From Pararhizobium sp. (lineage in GTDB: Bacteria > Pseudomonadota > Alphaproteobacteria > Rhizobiales > Rhizobiaceae), in contig JAURWE010000055.1 of assembly GCA_030655075.1 (NCBI GenBank), forward strand, positions 1 through 64,000: a DNA stretch of 64,000 nt. The letters run 5' to 3'. The position numbers and the translations under genes were made by a program. The notes beneath the pieces were generated by a model that searched no databases, was not told the DNA's origin, and worked only from the letters and a program-made list of their open reading frames with translations. Below are positions 7,604-16,903 of the stretch, one piece after another (within the stretch, counting starts at the first letter, position 1; each line of letters begins with the position of its first letter).

Positions 7604-9013
7604 CTATCCTCTTGGCCGGCCGGCGGGAGCAGATGCATTGCCAGTCGCCGCTTTCAGCGCGCTGGCGAGCTCCGTGAACGCGTCGATGGCGGAGCGTTCA
7701 GTCGGGGTCTGCTTCAAGACTTCATAAATAACGGGAACCTGACGGATCGCCATGTCGAGATCCGCGTCGCTGCCTTGGCGATAGCCGCCGATCAGGCGCA
7801 GGTCGCGGGTTTCCTCATAGCGATGGATCAGGGACTTCAGCCTGGACACGAGCTTTTCCTGGTCCGGCGTCCAGGCCTTGCGGGCAAGACGCGAGACAGA
7901 GGCAAGCGGGTTGATCGGCGGATAGCGGCCTTCTTCGGCGAGACTTCTGTCCATGACGATATGGCCGTCGAGAATGCCGCGCGTCGAGTCGGCGATCGGG
8001 TCGTTGTGGTTGTCGCCATCGACGAGAATGGAAATGATCGCCGTGATGGTTCCTGTCCCCTCTTCGCCGGGACCGGCGCGCTCGAGAAGGCGCGGCAGTT
8101 CGGTAAACACGGAGGCCGGATAACCACGCGCGATCGGCGGTTCGCCGGAGGCTGTGGCCACCTCGCGGATCGCATGGGCAAAACGGGTGACGCTGTCGAC
8201 GATCAGAAGCACATTGTCGCCCTGGTCGCGGTAGTGCTCGGCAATGGTGACGGCGGTCAGCGGCGCCATCTTGCGCAGCATCGGGCTCTCGTCGCTGGTG
8301 GCAACGACGGCGACTGACTTGTAGAGGTTGTCGCCCAGCGTATCCTCGATGAATTCGCGCACTTCACGGCCGCGTTCACCGACCAGAGCGATGACCACCT
8401 TGTCGAAGGAGTCGGCGCGCGCCAGCATCGATAGAAGGGTTGACTTACCGACGCCGGAGCCGGCGAAAATGCCAAGACGCTGGCCAAGGCAGAGTGGCGA
8501 GAAGATATCGATGGCGCGCACGCCGGTCTTGAAGCCATGCTGCACGCGCTTGCGCGTCATGGACGGCGGCGCGGAATTTGAAATCGAGCGGCGCGTCATG
8601 CCGAGCGCCAGCGGGCCCTTGCCGTCGATCGGTTCGGCGAGTGCATTGACGGTGCGGCCGCACCAGCTGTCTGCCGGCGCGATACGAAACGCGCCCTGAC
8701 GGATGACCGTGTCGTGGATGCCGATCGGGTCGCCCGGCTCGATCGGGCAGACAACCACCGTTTCCTGCTCGACACGCACCACTTCGCCGAGATGAACGCC
8801 GGTGGCGCTGCGATGGGCAACGAAATCGCCGAGGCGGACGTGGCGCGACAGGCCACTCACCGTATAGTTTCCGGCAGATATCATCTGCACATGGCCACCG
8901 GGGGCGATGGAAAAATCGGGGTTGGAATAGCGCTCCACCAGGCCGGCGAGGGCGGCAAGCGATTTCGATGCGGCACGGGCGGGAGGTTTTTCGGCAGTGA
9001 CGGTATTTTCCAT
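7604..9013 (-). CDS. fliI: Flagellum-specific ATPase FliI
   Basis: Cytoplasmic ATPase that energises flagellar protein export. The 469-aa protein shows an F1-beta-like fold: Walker A FAGSGVGKSTLL, the GERGREVREFIED motif, Walker B VLLIVDSVTRFAHA, and the conserved ARGYPASVFTELPRLLERAG. The C-terminal region (VSRLARKAWTPDQEKLVSRL) is family-typical. It follows flgF by 12 nt and precedes the membrane-protein gene. Confidence 0.97.
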   Translation of the reverse strand: MENTVTAEKPPARAASKSLAALAGLVERYSNPDFSIAPGGHVQMISAGNYTVSGLSRHVRLGDFVAHRSATGVHLGEVVRVEQETVVVCPIEPGDPIGIHDTVIRQGAFRIAPADSWCGRTVNALAEPIDGKGPLALGMTRRSISNSAPPSMTRKRVQHGFKTGVRAIDIFSPLCLGQRLGIFAGSGVGKSTLLSMLARADSFDKVVIALVGERGREVREFIEDTLGDNLYKSVAVVATSDESPMLRKMAPLTAVTIAEHYRDQGDNVLLIVDSVTRFAHAIREVATASGEPPIARGYPASVFTELPRLLERAGPGEEGTGTITAIISILVDGDNHNDPIADSTRGILDGHIVMDRSLAEEGRYPPINPLASVSRLARKAWTPDQEKLVSRLKSLIHRYEETRDLRLIGGYRQGSDADLDMAIRQVPVIYEVLKQTPTERSAIDAFTELASALKAATGNASAPAGRPRG

Positions 9014-9025
9014 GAATCCTGGCTC

Positions 9026-9751
9026 TTACTTGCTGCCGCCGAGCGTCTTGATGGCATCGGTGTAGGTCGCTTCACCTTCACGCATCAGCGAAGCGATGCT
9101 GTCGAAGGCGCGGGTGACGGTGATGAGCTGGGTCATTTCCTGAATGGCATTGACGTTGGATTCCTCGACATAGCCCTGAACCACGCCGGCATCGAAGCGG
9201 TCGACGACCGGCTCCGGTGCGGAGAAGGGAATGACGCCACTGTTGTCGTGACGAACGAAGCCCTTGGACATGTCGGCCTCGAATATCCCGAGCTGGGCGA
9301 CCGGACGGCCATTCTGGGTGATCGCGCCGTCGCTGCTGAGCGTCAGGGCACCGTTGGCGGCATCGATCTGGATGGGTCCACCGCCGGCGTCGAGCACGGG
9401 ATAACCGCGGATCGAAATCAGATCGCCGCCTTCGGTCAGCGTGAAACGCCCGTCCCGGGTCAGAACCTGACCCTGCGGGGTTTCGAGGGCAAACCAGGCA
9501 TCGCCCTTGATGGCGAAGTCGAGGCTGTTGCCGGTCTGGTTGAGACCGCCATTGTTGGTGTTGATGTATTCCTCTCCCTCGGACACGAAGGCGACCTTGG
9601 CGGCTTTCGTATCGCTGATCACTTCATCGAATTTGATTTCGGTGGAGCGAAAACCGACCGTGTTGGCATTGGCGACGTTGTCGGCCAGCGTGGACATGCG
9701 GCGGTCAAGCGCCACCTGTGCGGAAATGCCGACATAAAGCCCAGACTGCAT
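9026..9751 (-). CDS. flgF: Flagellar rod protein FlgF
   Basis: Proximal rod subunit related to FlgG. The 241-aa product begins MQSGLYVGISAQVALDRRMS, carries the rod motif LADNVANANTVGFRSTE, and has a C-terminal coil VQGYVEESNVNAIQEMTQLI. It is shorter than FlgG and lies at the promoter-proximal end of the operon, immediately downstream of the DUF1217 gene (1 nt gap). Confidence 0.95.
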   Translation of the reverse strand: MQSGLYVGISAQVALDRRMSTLADNVANANTVGFRSTEIKFDEVISDTKAAKVAFVSEGEEYINTNNGGLNQTGNSLDFAIKGDAWFALETPQGQVLTRDGRFTLTEGGDLISIRGYPVLDAGGGPIQIDAANGALTLSSDGAITQNGRPVAQLGIFEADMSKGFVRHDNSGVIPFSAPEPVVDRFDAGVVQGYVEESNVNAIQEMTQLITVTRAFDSIASLMREGEATYTDAIKTLGGSK

Positions 9752-9752
9752 A

Positions 9753-10532
9753 TCAGCGTCCTCCGAGTTTCAACGAGTTAATGGAGATCAGAAGATCGGA
9801 GGAGATGCCGTAACCGCTTGACGAGCCGAACACGGCCAGCGGATCGTAGGTATCGGACGAATTCTTCAGTTCCCAGAGCGCGGTAAACCGCTCCAGGAAA
9901 CTGCTTCTCTTTTCCGGTGACTGGAAATCCTTGAGGTCGATGGCGTCTTCGAGGAATTCCGACTGCCGGTCGACATCCATTGCGGCGAACTCGTCGGGCA
10001 GCTGCAGCGCGGTGCGGACGACCTGCGAAATCGCGTCATCGGCAATGATGGCGTAGCCGGTGGTGATCGTCGGCGCCATGCGCTCGAAATAGAGCGCCAG
10101 CCGGACACCGGTGTTGTCGCTGCCGGCATTCTGCTCAAGGGTCTCGCGATTGTACTTCTCGACAACGCCCTTCTGGGCCCGGTCGAAGGAGGTGGCCGCC
10201 TCGCCCTGGCGGGCAAAGTTGAGCGATTCGGCCAGGCCGGCATAGCGGCTGTCGGTGAGCTTCTTGGCAAAGGCGTCTTCGCTGTCGATGCCTTCGGTCA
10301 GCACCTTGCGGATGAAGGCCTTGGCGTAAGCCATGTCTTCGAGGCCGTGCGCCTTCAGGGCATAGTTGTAAACGCGGCTGTCGGCGAAGAAGTCGTCGAC
10401 CGTTTTGATATCGCCGATCTTGGAGAGATAATATTCCGTCTCGCGGGCGACGTCCGGCTGCTTGGCGACGCGCTCCAGCGACTTGCCGAGATCGGCCGAG
10501 ATGCTCTTGTAGCTTGTGTAGGTTGTGGTCAC
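9753..10532 (-). CDS. DUF1217 family protein, flagellar-associated
   Basis: About 259 aa, soluble and mostly helical, with repeated acidic helices such as LADNVA-unrelated YYLSKIGDIKTVDDFFADSR and ALKAHGLEDMAYAKAFIRKV that I recognise as the alphaproteobacterial DUF1217 family. Members cluster with flagellar genes; the function is unknown. The frame is open upstream to 10667, but family similarity begins at TTTYTSYKSISADLGK, so I place the start at the GTG at 10532. It is the first gene of the leftward flg operon and is divergent from motA. Confidence 0.8.
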   Translation of the reverse strand: MTTTYTSYKSISADLGKSLERVAKQPDVARETEYYLSKIGDIKTVDDFFADSRVYNYALKAHGLEDMAYAKAFIRKVLTEGIDSEDAFAKKLTDSRYAGLAESLNFARQGEAATSFDRAQKGVVEKYNRETLEQNAGSDNTGVRLALYFERMAPTITTGYAIIADDAISQVVRTALQLPDEFAAMDVDRQSEFLEDAIDLKDFQSPEKRSSFLERFTALWELKNSSDTYDPLAVFGSSSGYGISSDLLISINSLKLGGR

Positions 10533-10729
10533 GGGTTCACCATCATGAGTGTTGTGGCCGATCACAAGGCGCGGCGAAGTTAATGACGATCCTGACGAAG
10601 GTTCCTTGTGCGAACCTGTTTTGCTGCGCTTGCGCGAAATGGCGCTTCTCAGGGCAGCTTCACGCAAGGCTTGAACCGTATTCCTCAGGGTGAATTGTCG
10701 TCCGACTATCCTTGGGCATGGGTACCAAA
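10533..10729. promoter_or_regulatory. Divergent promoter region between the flgF operon and motA operon
   Basis: About 200 bp separate the two flagellar operons and must contain both promoters. An inverted repeat, AGGTTC (10599-10604) and GAACCT (10612-10617), sits roughly in the middle and is a candidate operator for a class II flagellar activator. No clear -35/-10 hexamers were assigned. The leftward frame is open across part of this region, but the predicted residues look non-coding. Confidence 0.4.
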
Positions 10730-11608
10730 ATGAATATCATTCTAGGACTTCTGATCACTTTCGGATCAATCATCGGTGGCTATCTGGCCATGGGTGGTCA
10801 TATGGAAGTTCTCAACCAGCCCTTCGAGCTGATGATCATCGGCGGGGCCGGCATCGGCGGCTTCATCATGGCCAACACCATGAAGGTGGTGAAGGACGCC
10901 GGCAAGGCGATCGGCGAGGCTTTCAAGCACAAGATTCCCAAGGAACGGCAGTATCTGGATACGCTCGGCGTTCTCTACAGCCTTATGCGGGATCTGCGCA
11001 CCAAGTCGCGCAACGAGATCGAAAGCCACATCGACAATCCCGACGAATCGTCGATCTTCCAGTCGGCGCCTACCGTTCTACAGAACAAGGAACTGACTGC
11101 CTTCATCTGCGACTATGTGCGACTGATCATCATCGGCAATGCCCGCAGCCATGAGATCGAGGCACTGATGGACGAAGAAATCAACACGATCACCCATGAC
11201 AAGATGAAGTCCTACAACGCCATGCTGGCCATGGGCGACGCCTTTCCGGCGATCGGTATCGTCGCGGCCGTTCTCGGCGTCATCAAGGCCATGGGCGCCA
11301 TCAACGAATCGCCTGAGGTTCTCGGCGGCAAGATTGCAGCCGCTCTGGTCGGAACGCTGCTCGGCGTGTTCCTGTCATACTCTATCGTCAACCCGCTGAT
11401 CGCCAACGTCAAATCCGTCCGCGACAAGCAGAACCGGCTCTACATCATCGTCAAGCAGACACTGCTGGCCTATATGAACGGTTCGGTTCCGCAGGTGGCA
11501 CTCGAATACGGCCGTAAGACGATTTCGGCCTATGAGCGGCCATCGATCGACGCCGTCGAGCAGGAAATGATGAACCCGGGTGGCGGCGGCGAAAGCAAGG
11601 CGGCATGA
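10730..11608 (+). CDS. motA: Flagellar motor stator protein MotA
   Basis: Proton-channel stator subunit in the inner membrane. The 292-aa product starts MNIILGLLITFGSIIGGYLA and has four membrane segments, two near the N-terminus and two at about 165-220 (AFPAIGIVAAVLGVIKAMG; KIAAALVGTLLGVFLSYSIV). The cytoplasmic loop lies between them. I chose the ATG at 10730 by the alphaproteobacterial MotA N-terminus; upstream in-frame starts at 10712 and 10718 only add MGMGTK. It leads the motA-fliM-fliN-fliG-flhB operon; motB is not in the window. Confidence 0.96.
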   Translation: MNIILGLLITFGSIIGGYLAMGGHMEVLNQPFELMIIGGAGIGGFIMANTMKVVKDAGKAIGEAFKHKIPKERQYLDTLGVLYSLMRDLRTKSRNEIESHIDNPDESSIFQSAPTVLQNKELTAFICDYVRLIIIGNARSHEIEALMDEEINTITHDKMKSYNAMLAMGDAFPAIGIVAAVLGVIKAMGAINESPEVLGGKIAAALVGTLLGVFLSYSIVNPLIANVKSVRDKQNRLYIIVKQTLLAYMNGSVPQVALEYGRKTISAYERPSIDAVEQEMMNPGGGGESKAA

Positions 11609-12561
11609 CACAGATGAGCAAAGCCCTTTCATTGCCCGGCTCCGCCATCGATCCCAAACTGCTGGCCCGCATGACCGGCGCGCTTGGCGACCGGGAAACC
11701 ATCGGCAAGCTTTGCGCCGAGATCGGCCAGGTGATGGCCGACTTTCTGCCCGACATCTTCCGCAACGAAACCGATCTCGACATCGCAATTGCCTATGCCG
11801 GATTCGATGTCGGCCTGAAGAACGATCTGATCCGCGATTTCGGTGACGGCGTGGTCCTGTCTGATGCGTCGCTGCGCAACTGGTGTCCCGACTTTACGCT
11901 CGCCTGCGATAGCCCGGTCATCATCGCGATCATGGAAGCCCTGCTGGGTGCCGTGGCGAAATCGATCGAGGAACCGGAGCCACGCAGCCTTTCGGCCATC
12001 GAACTCGACGTGGCGACGATGATCCTCGACAAGATCGCCGACGTTCTGCGCTCTGCCGTGTCGACAAGCGGCGGTTTCGAGCTTGTGATGCAACGCCCTT
12101 ATAATGCGGAAGACAAGGCCAAGCCCGATCCGGCGATTGCCGACGTGCATGCGGCCTCGGTCAACATGACGATCGGTTTCGGGCCGGCGCTTTCGACCTT
12201 CTCCATCGTCATCCCGCAGAAGGCACTGCTTAAGACGATAGTGAAATCTCCCAGATCGTCCGGCCAGTCCCGCAAGGCCGGTAGCGAATGGAGCGATCAC
12301 CTGCGCGAGCAGATCCAGCGCTCCCATGTTTCGGTCGAGGCACGCATCCGTCTCGAAACCATGACGCTCAATACGATCAGCCGGCTGCAGCCGGGCGACG
12401 TGATTGCATTCCAGGATGCAACCGACGTTCGCGTCGAGGTCAACGGCAACGGCCGCGAACTTTACGTTTGCGAATTCGGCAGATCCGGCACACGCTACAC
12501 CGTGCGCGTGAAGGAAACCTACGGCACGGATACGGACATTCTCGACCATCTGATGGGTTAA
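11605..12561 (+). CDS. fliM: Flagellar motor switch protein FliM
   Basis: C-ring switch subunit that binds phospho-CheY. The 318-aa product is divergent: the C-terminal SpoA domain is clear (SHVSVEARIRLETMTLNTIS, LQPGDVIAFQDA), and the middle domain is recognisable. The N-terminal CheY-binding peptide seen in enterics (a D/E-I-D-x-L-L type motif) is replaced by a degenerate segment at residues 7-21, ALSLPGSAIDPKLLA. Identity rests on domain plus position between motA and fliN. Its ATG overlaps the motA stop by 4 nt. Confidence 0.92.
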   Translation: MTQMSKALSLPGSAIDPKLLARMTGALGDRETIGKLCAEIGQVMADFLPDIFRNETDLDIAIAYAGFDVGLKNDLIRDFGDGVVLSDASLRNWCPDFTLACDSPVIIAIMEALLGAVAKSIEEPEPRSLSAIELDVATMILDKIADVLRSAVSTSGGFELVMQRPYNAEDKAKPDPAIADVHAASVNMTIGFGPALSTFSIVIPQKALLKTIVKSPRSSGQSRKAGSEWSDHLREQIQRSHVSVEARIRLETMTLNTISRLQPGDVIAFQDATDVRVEVNGNGRELYVCEFGRSGTRYTVRVKETYGTDTDILDHLMG

Positions 12562-12621
12562 AATTGCTGCCCCGCACAAGGCTGCACGCTTCAGGCAAGT
12601 TTCAACTGGAATAGTTCTCTC

Positions 12622-13230
12622 ATGGCACCGAAAAAAGCACCACAAGACGATATGGAACTGCCGGCGACCGGCGAGATGGACCTGGACCAGGCGATCGACG
12701 ATCTGCGTGGCGTCTTGAAGCAGGATGCGGGCGGCCTTGGATCCGAGACCGCTTTCGGCAGCGACTTTGACGCATCCGCCGGTGATATGGACCTTTCGGC
12801 TTTCGGCGGCGACTTCGGCACCGAGACAGTCGCGGACACATCGGGGCTCGGTGATTTCGGCAGCACCTCGTCCGGGTCTACGGATTTCGGCACGCCCGCA
12901 GAATCATTCGGCTCGACGGCGTTCGAATCACCCAGTTTCAAAGGTTCGGCGACGGCAGCACCCGGAAGCAGCTTGACGGCCAACCATGATCTCATCATGG
13001 ACATTCCGATTGATGTTCAGATCGTGCTTGGACAAAGCCGGATGCAGGTTTCGGGATTGATGAACCTGACGGAAGGTGCCACCATCGCACTTGATCGCAG
13101 AATCGGTGAACCGGTGGAAATCGTCGTCAACGGCCGCTTGATCGGCCGGGGCGAAATTACGGTTCTGGAAGAAGACGAGACCCGCTTCGGGGTCAGGATC
13201 ATTGAAGTAAACAGTACGCGCAAGATCTGA
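12622..13230 (+). CDS. fliN: Flagellar motor switch protein FliN with long N-terminal extension
   Basis: C-ring protein that forms the switch base and docks export components. The 202-aa product is longer than the roughly 137-aa enteric FliN. Residues 1-115 are an acidic, Gly/Ser/Phe-rich low-complexity region with repeated FGS/FG-type steps. Residues about 120-202 are the SpoA domain (LIMDIPIDVQIVLGQSRMQV, IALDRRIGEPVEIVVNGRLI). It lies 60 bp after fliM and 27 bp before fliG. Confidence 0.94.
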   Translation: MAPKKAPQDDMELPATGEMDLDQAIDDLRGVLKQDAGGLGSETAFGSDFDASAGDMDLSAFGGDFGTETVADTSGLGDFGSTSSGSTDFGTPAESFGSTAFESPSFKGSATAAPGSSLTANHDLIMDIPIDVQIVLGQSRMQVSGLMNLTEGATIALDRRIGEPVEIVVNGRLIGRGEITVLEEDETRFGVRIIEVNSTRKI

Positions 13231-13257
13231 TGCCTGTTTAGGCTCAGGAGGATGTCC

Positions 13258-14292
13258 ATGATGGATTTCGACAATTTCGAGGCTTCCGCCCCGACCCGAG
13301 TGCTCAGCCAGCAGGACAAAGCTGCGGCTGTGCTATTGGCTATGGGCAAGGGCGTCGCCGGGAAACTGTTGAAGTTCTTCACCCAGAGCGAACTCCAGGC
13401 CATCATCGCGTCGGCGCAGTCGCTGCGCTCCATTCCTCCACATGAGCTGGAAGCTCTGGTCAACGAATTCGAGGATCTCTTTACCGAAGGCGCCGGTCTG
13501 ATGGACAACGCCAAGGCGATCGAGAGCATTCTCGAAGAAGGCCTGACGCCCGATGAAGTCGACGGGCTGCTCGGGCGCCGGACGGCCTTTGCGGCGTTTG
13601 AGGCTTCGATCTGGGAACGGCTTCAGGATTCCGATCCAACGCTGGTCTGCCAGTTCATGCTCAAGGAACATCCGCAGACAATCGCCTATATCCTTTCCAT
13701 GATGCCATCGTCCTTTGGCGCGAAGGTTCTGCTGCAGCTGCCCGAAATCAGCCGCGCCGATATTGTCAACAGAACCGTCAACATGAAGAGCGTCAGCCCG
13801 AAAGCGGCCATGATCATCGAGACGCGCGTCGTCGACATGATGAACGAGATCGAGATGGAGCGGAACTCGACCGGCTCGGTCAAGGTCGCCGAACTGATGA
13901 ACGAAATGGAAAAGACCGAGGTCGATACCTTGTTGAACTCGCTGGAAAACATCAGCGTCGAATCGGTCAAGAAAGTCCGTCCAAAGATCTTCCTGTTCGA
14001 CGATATCCTGCTCATGCCACAGCGCAGCCGCGTCACGCTGTTCAACGACATTTCCGGCGACATTATCACCATGGCACTCCGCGGCTCCCCGATGGAAGTC
14101 CGCGAGGCGGTTCTGTCCGCCATCGGCGCACGCCAGCGCCGCATGATCGAATCGGACTTACAGGCGTCGGGCGACGCAACGCCCAATCCGCGCGAGACCG
14201 CGATCGCCCGCCGCTCGATTGCGCAGGAAGCCATTCGTCTCGCCGCCAGCGGACAGATCACGCTCAAGGAAAGCCAGTCGGCCGCCGCCTGA
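13258..14292 (+). CDS. fliG: Flagellar motor switch protein FliG
   Basis: Rotor subunit that contacts MotA and transmits torque. About 344 aa, with the three helical FliG domains: AAAVLLAMGKGVAGKLLKFF near the N-terminus, the EHPQTIAYILSMM middle-domain motif, and a C-terminal torque helix set (FDDILLMPQRSRVTLFNDI). The AGGAGG at 13246-13251 directly touches an ATG at 13252, so the ATG at 13258 (or 13261), 6-9 nt away, is the likelier start. Confidence 0.96.
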   Translation: MMDFDNFEASAPTRVLSQQDKAAAVLLAMGKGVAGKLLKFFTQSELQAIIASAQSLRSIPPHELEALVNEFEDLFTEGAGLMDNAKAIESILEEGLTPDEVDGLLGRRTAFAAFEASIWERLQDSDPTLVCQFMLKEHPQTIAYILSMMPSSFGAKVLLQLPEISRADIVNRTVNMKSVSPKAAMIIETRVVDMMNEIEMERNSTGSVKVAELMNEMEKTEVDTLLNSLENISVESVKKVRPKIFLFDDILLMPQRSRVTLFNDISGDIITMALRGSPMEVREAVLSAIGARQRRMIESDLQASGDATPNPRETAIARRSIAQEAIRLAASGQITLKESQSAAA

Positions 14293-14559
14293 GGGCTGTT
14301 GCCGGCGCATCCTGTCTTCGGATCGACATCCCTCCCCCACTGACAAATTCCGTGGACAAGCAGCCGGTAACCCGCCGTGGTGCTGCCCTGCACCGGACCG
14401 AGCGGCTTTTCGCCTTGCCATGGCCTCTGCACGCGCCCAAAAAGAAGAGAGACGGCAGCGCAAAGCGAATCAGGCCATTCGCCGTCATTCACGACGTCAA
14501 AGCCTGGAAAGAGCCGCTTTCGGCAGTCGTGGACATGATGCAAACCGGGAGCCGGCGCG

Positions 14560-15642
14560 ATGGCGGACGACCAGGACAAAGACAGCAAAACCGAACTGCC
14601 GTCCGAAAAACGCATATCGGATGCGGTGGAGAAGGGAAACGTCCCCTTCTCGCGCGAAATTCCCGTGTTTGCATCCACCGTCGCGATCTATCTCTATTTC
14701 GTCTTCTTCCTGCCGGATGGCATCCGCCAGCTGGCCGAAGCGCTGAAGGACATTTTCGAACAGCCGGAAGCGTGGCGGCTCAATTCGGCCAACGACGTCG
14801 TTGCCATGTTCCGCAGCCTTTTCTGGAAAAGCGGTGCTGTGGTCGTGCCTGTTTTCGTGCTGATGATCGTCTTTGGCCTCGGCTCCTCGATCCTGCAGAA
14901 CATGCCTTCGCTCGTTCTTGACCGTATCCAGCCGAAAATGAACCGGCTGTCGCCGATCGCCGGCCTCGGCCGGATTTTCGGCAAGCCTGGCCTGGTTGAA
15001 TTCGCCAAGGCCTTTATCAAGGTCCTCCTCGTCGCCATCGTCGTCGTTCTGGTGCTGTGGAACGATTATTACGATTCGCTCGGCGCCATGTTTTCCGATC
15101 CGGTGACGATGTTTTCGATGATGTCGTCCTATTTCAACCAGATCATGATCATCATCCTGTTTGCCACGGCAATCATTGCGGTCGGCGACTTCTTCTGGAC
15201 GCGGCATCACTGGTACAGCGAACTCAGGATGACGAAGCAGGAGGTCAAGGAAGAGCTCAAACAATCGCAGGGCGACCCGATCATCAAGTCGCGCCTGCGC
15301 TCGATCGCCCGCGACCGCGCCCGTCGCCGGATGATTTCGTCCGTGCCGCGGGCAACCTTGGTCATCGCCAACCCGACGCACTATGCCGTGGCATTGCGGT
15401 ATGTGCGCGAAGAAGGCGACGCCCCGGTTGTGGTCGCCATGGGTCAGGACCTCGTGGCGCTGAAGATCAGGGAGATCGCCGAGGCCAATGGAATACCGGT
15501 TTTTGAAGACCCGCCCCTCGCACGCTCAATGTTTGCGCAAGTCTCGGTCGATAGTGTGATTCCACCGGTATTTTACAAGGCCGTGGCAGAGCTGATCCAC
15601 CGGGTTTACGCAGCTTCGCCGCATCAGAAACGGGCGCCATAA
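14560..15642 (+). CDS. flhB: Flagellar export switch protein FlhB
   Basis: Export-gate membrane protein that switches substrate specificity from hook to filament. The 360-aa product starts with the family motif DKDSKTELPSEKRISDAVEK, has four membrane segments (about residues 30-215) and carries the autocleavage site NPTH in the cytoplasmic domain (VIANPTHYAVALRY). The C-terminus matches family length. It is 267 bp after fliG; that gap shows no gene I can support. Confidence 0.96.
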   Translation: MADDQDKDSKTELPSEKRISDAVEKGNVPFSREIPVFASTVAIYLYFVFFLPDGIRQLAEALKDIFEQPEAWRLNSANDVVAMFRSLFWKSGAVVVPVFVLMIVFGLGSSILQNMPSLVLDRIQPKMNRLSPIAGLGRIFGKPGLVEFAKAFIKVLLVAIVVVLVLWNDYYDSLGAMFSDPVTMFSMMSSYFNQIMIIILFATAIIAVGDFFWTRHHWYSELRMTKQEVKEELKQSQGDPIIKSRLRSIARDRARRRMISSVPRATLVIANPTHYAVALRYVREEGDAPVVVAMGQDLVALKIREIAEANGIPVFEDPPLARSMFAQVSVDSVIPPVFYKAVAELIHRVYAASPHQKRAP

Positions 15643-15647
15643 ACCTG

Positions 15648-16088
15648 ATGAAGAAATGTCCATTTTCAGAACAACGCGAGCAGATCGTAGCCGAAGCCAT
15701 CCGTCCGGTGGCGACCGAACTCCGATTGATCGATGCAGCCGACCTGATCTCGCTGCTGCGCTTCGAATGCCACGGCAACCTTTCTGACCTGGTTGCATCG
15801 GCAGCGGAGCTCTATTTCCTGCCCGGGACGGTCAATTTCGGCATTGGCGGCGACTACCGGCTCGATTGGGATACGCAGCCGGAAGTGGTTCTGGATCTGG
15901 AGCTGAAGCCTGATGGCGTGACGATCTACGCTCAGCTTGCGCTGGCCAAGGATAGCGCCAGTGTGGAGATCAACCACATCAGCTTCGTGGCGCCGTCCGA
16001 AGACCCGGATGAGAACACCAGTTTCCTGGCGGCCAGCCTGAACGCCGCCAAGTTCGTCCGGTCCTACCCAACGGCCATGTCCGCCTGA
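15648..16088 (+). CDS. Conserved hypothetical protein of the rhizobial flagellar cluster
   Basis: A 146-aa acidic, soluble protein with no motif I recognise. It starts 5 nt after the flhB stop, so it is co-transcribed with flhB. A gene of similar size occupies the same position between flhB and visR in other rhizobia, which supports it as real. A bidirectional hairpin terminator follows the stop. Hydrophobic segments are too short for membrane helices; the alternating pattern (EVVLDLELKPDGVTIYAQLA) suggests a beta-rich domain. Confidence 0.8.
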   Translation: MKKCPFSEQREQIVAEAIRPVATELRLIDAADLISLLRFECHGNLSDLVASAAELYFLPGTVNFGIGGDYRLDWDTQPEVVLDLELKPDGVTIYAQLALAKDSASVEINHISFVAPSEDPDENTSFLAASLNAAKFVRSYPTAMSA

Positions 16089-16101
16089 CAGGCGACAAAA
16101 A

Positions 16102-16130
16102 ACCCGGACGCCTTTCAGGTATCCGGGTTG
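16102..16130. terminator. Bidirectional hairpin terminator between the flhB operon and visR
   Basis: Arms AACCCGGA (16102-16109) and TCCGGGTT (16123-16130) form a perfect 8-bp stem around a 13-nt loop. It lies between two convergent genes, with an A-run (CAAAAAACCC) on the left side that becomes a T-run for leftward transcripts from visR. Confidence 0.8.
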
Positions 16131-16148
16131 CGAATTCTTCGTTCAATG

Positions 16149-16895
16149 TCAGTTGATGTAGCCGAGCCGGATCGCCTTGGCGATCGCCTGCACGCGGTTG
16201 ACGGAATCGAGCTTCGTCGTGGCGACGCCGAGGTAGGCGTTGACCGTATGGACGGACAATCCCATGTTGACGGCGATTTCTTCGCTGATGCAGCCGTCAG
16301 CGGCCATCTGCAGGCAGGCCAGCTCGCGCTCGCTGAGGTTCTTGATGGCCGACTTGCGTTTTGCCTCGTTGCCGAGGATATCGCTCATCAGCTGGCAGCA
16401 GCGGCCGTGCAGATCGACGAGCATATCGCCCGATATTTCGATATAGCCGCCGGACAGGAGCACGTAGCCATTGCCCTGTGCGCCGAGACGCACGGGAAAG
16501 CCAACGCCCGAAAACGGCAGGAGCCCGCCACGCAGGCGGAAGGTCAGGCGATCGATATCCTGCGTCTCGGCCGCCTGGTGTTCGCCGCCGCCGTTCCAGA
16601 CAACCGGCAGCATGGAGGTTTCCAGATGAGCCCGCATCGCATCGCCATAGGTGGCGGTGACGGCATTGGCATTGATCTCGGCCGCCGCGCCCCAGTTTTC
16701 CATGATGCAGGCGAGCTTGCGCGAAGCCGGCAGCCCGTTGCCGGTGATGCGGAAGACGGCATAGTGCTTCGCATTCAGCTGTTTCTGCATGGACTGCAGG
16801 CGAACGGTGAAATTGGTCTGGCGCAGCAGCCGGTTTTCCCGGGCGGTCTTTGCGTCCTCGGCAGGGCGGTCGCTCTTGAGTGGTTGAGAATCCAT
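16149..16895 (-). CDS. visR: LuxR-type flagellar master regulator VisR
   Basis: With VisN, a master activator of flagellar, motility and chemotaxis genes in rhizobia, at the top of the cascade above Rem. The 248-aa protein has an N-terminal ligand-binding-like domain and a C-terminal LuxR helix-turn-helix (LSERELACLQMAADGCISEE, MGLSVHTVNAYLG). It starts 8 nt after the visN stop, so the two are one operon, as in Sinorhizobium meliloti. No receiver domain is present. Confidence 0.95.
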   Translation of the reverse strand: MDSQPLKSDRPAEDAKTARENRLLRQTNFTVRLQSMQKQLNAKHYAVFRITGNGLPASRKLACIMENWGAAAEINANAVTATYGDAMRAHLETSMLPVVWNGGGEHQAAETQDIDRLTFRLRGGLLPFSGVGFPVRLGAQGNGYVLLSGGYIEISGDMLVDLHGRCCQLMSDILGNEAKRKSAIKNLSERELACLQMAADGCISEEIAVNMGLSVHTVNAYLGVATTKLDSVNRVQAIAKAIRLGYIN

Positions 16896-16903
16896 GATCG
16901 CGC

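Noticed and set aside
14352..14921. Plus-strand frame between fliG and flhB
   Set aside because: It overlaps the start of flhB out of frame, has a GTG start without a good ribosome binding site, and the product is Arg-rich noise.
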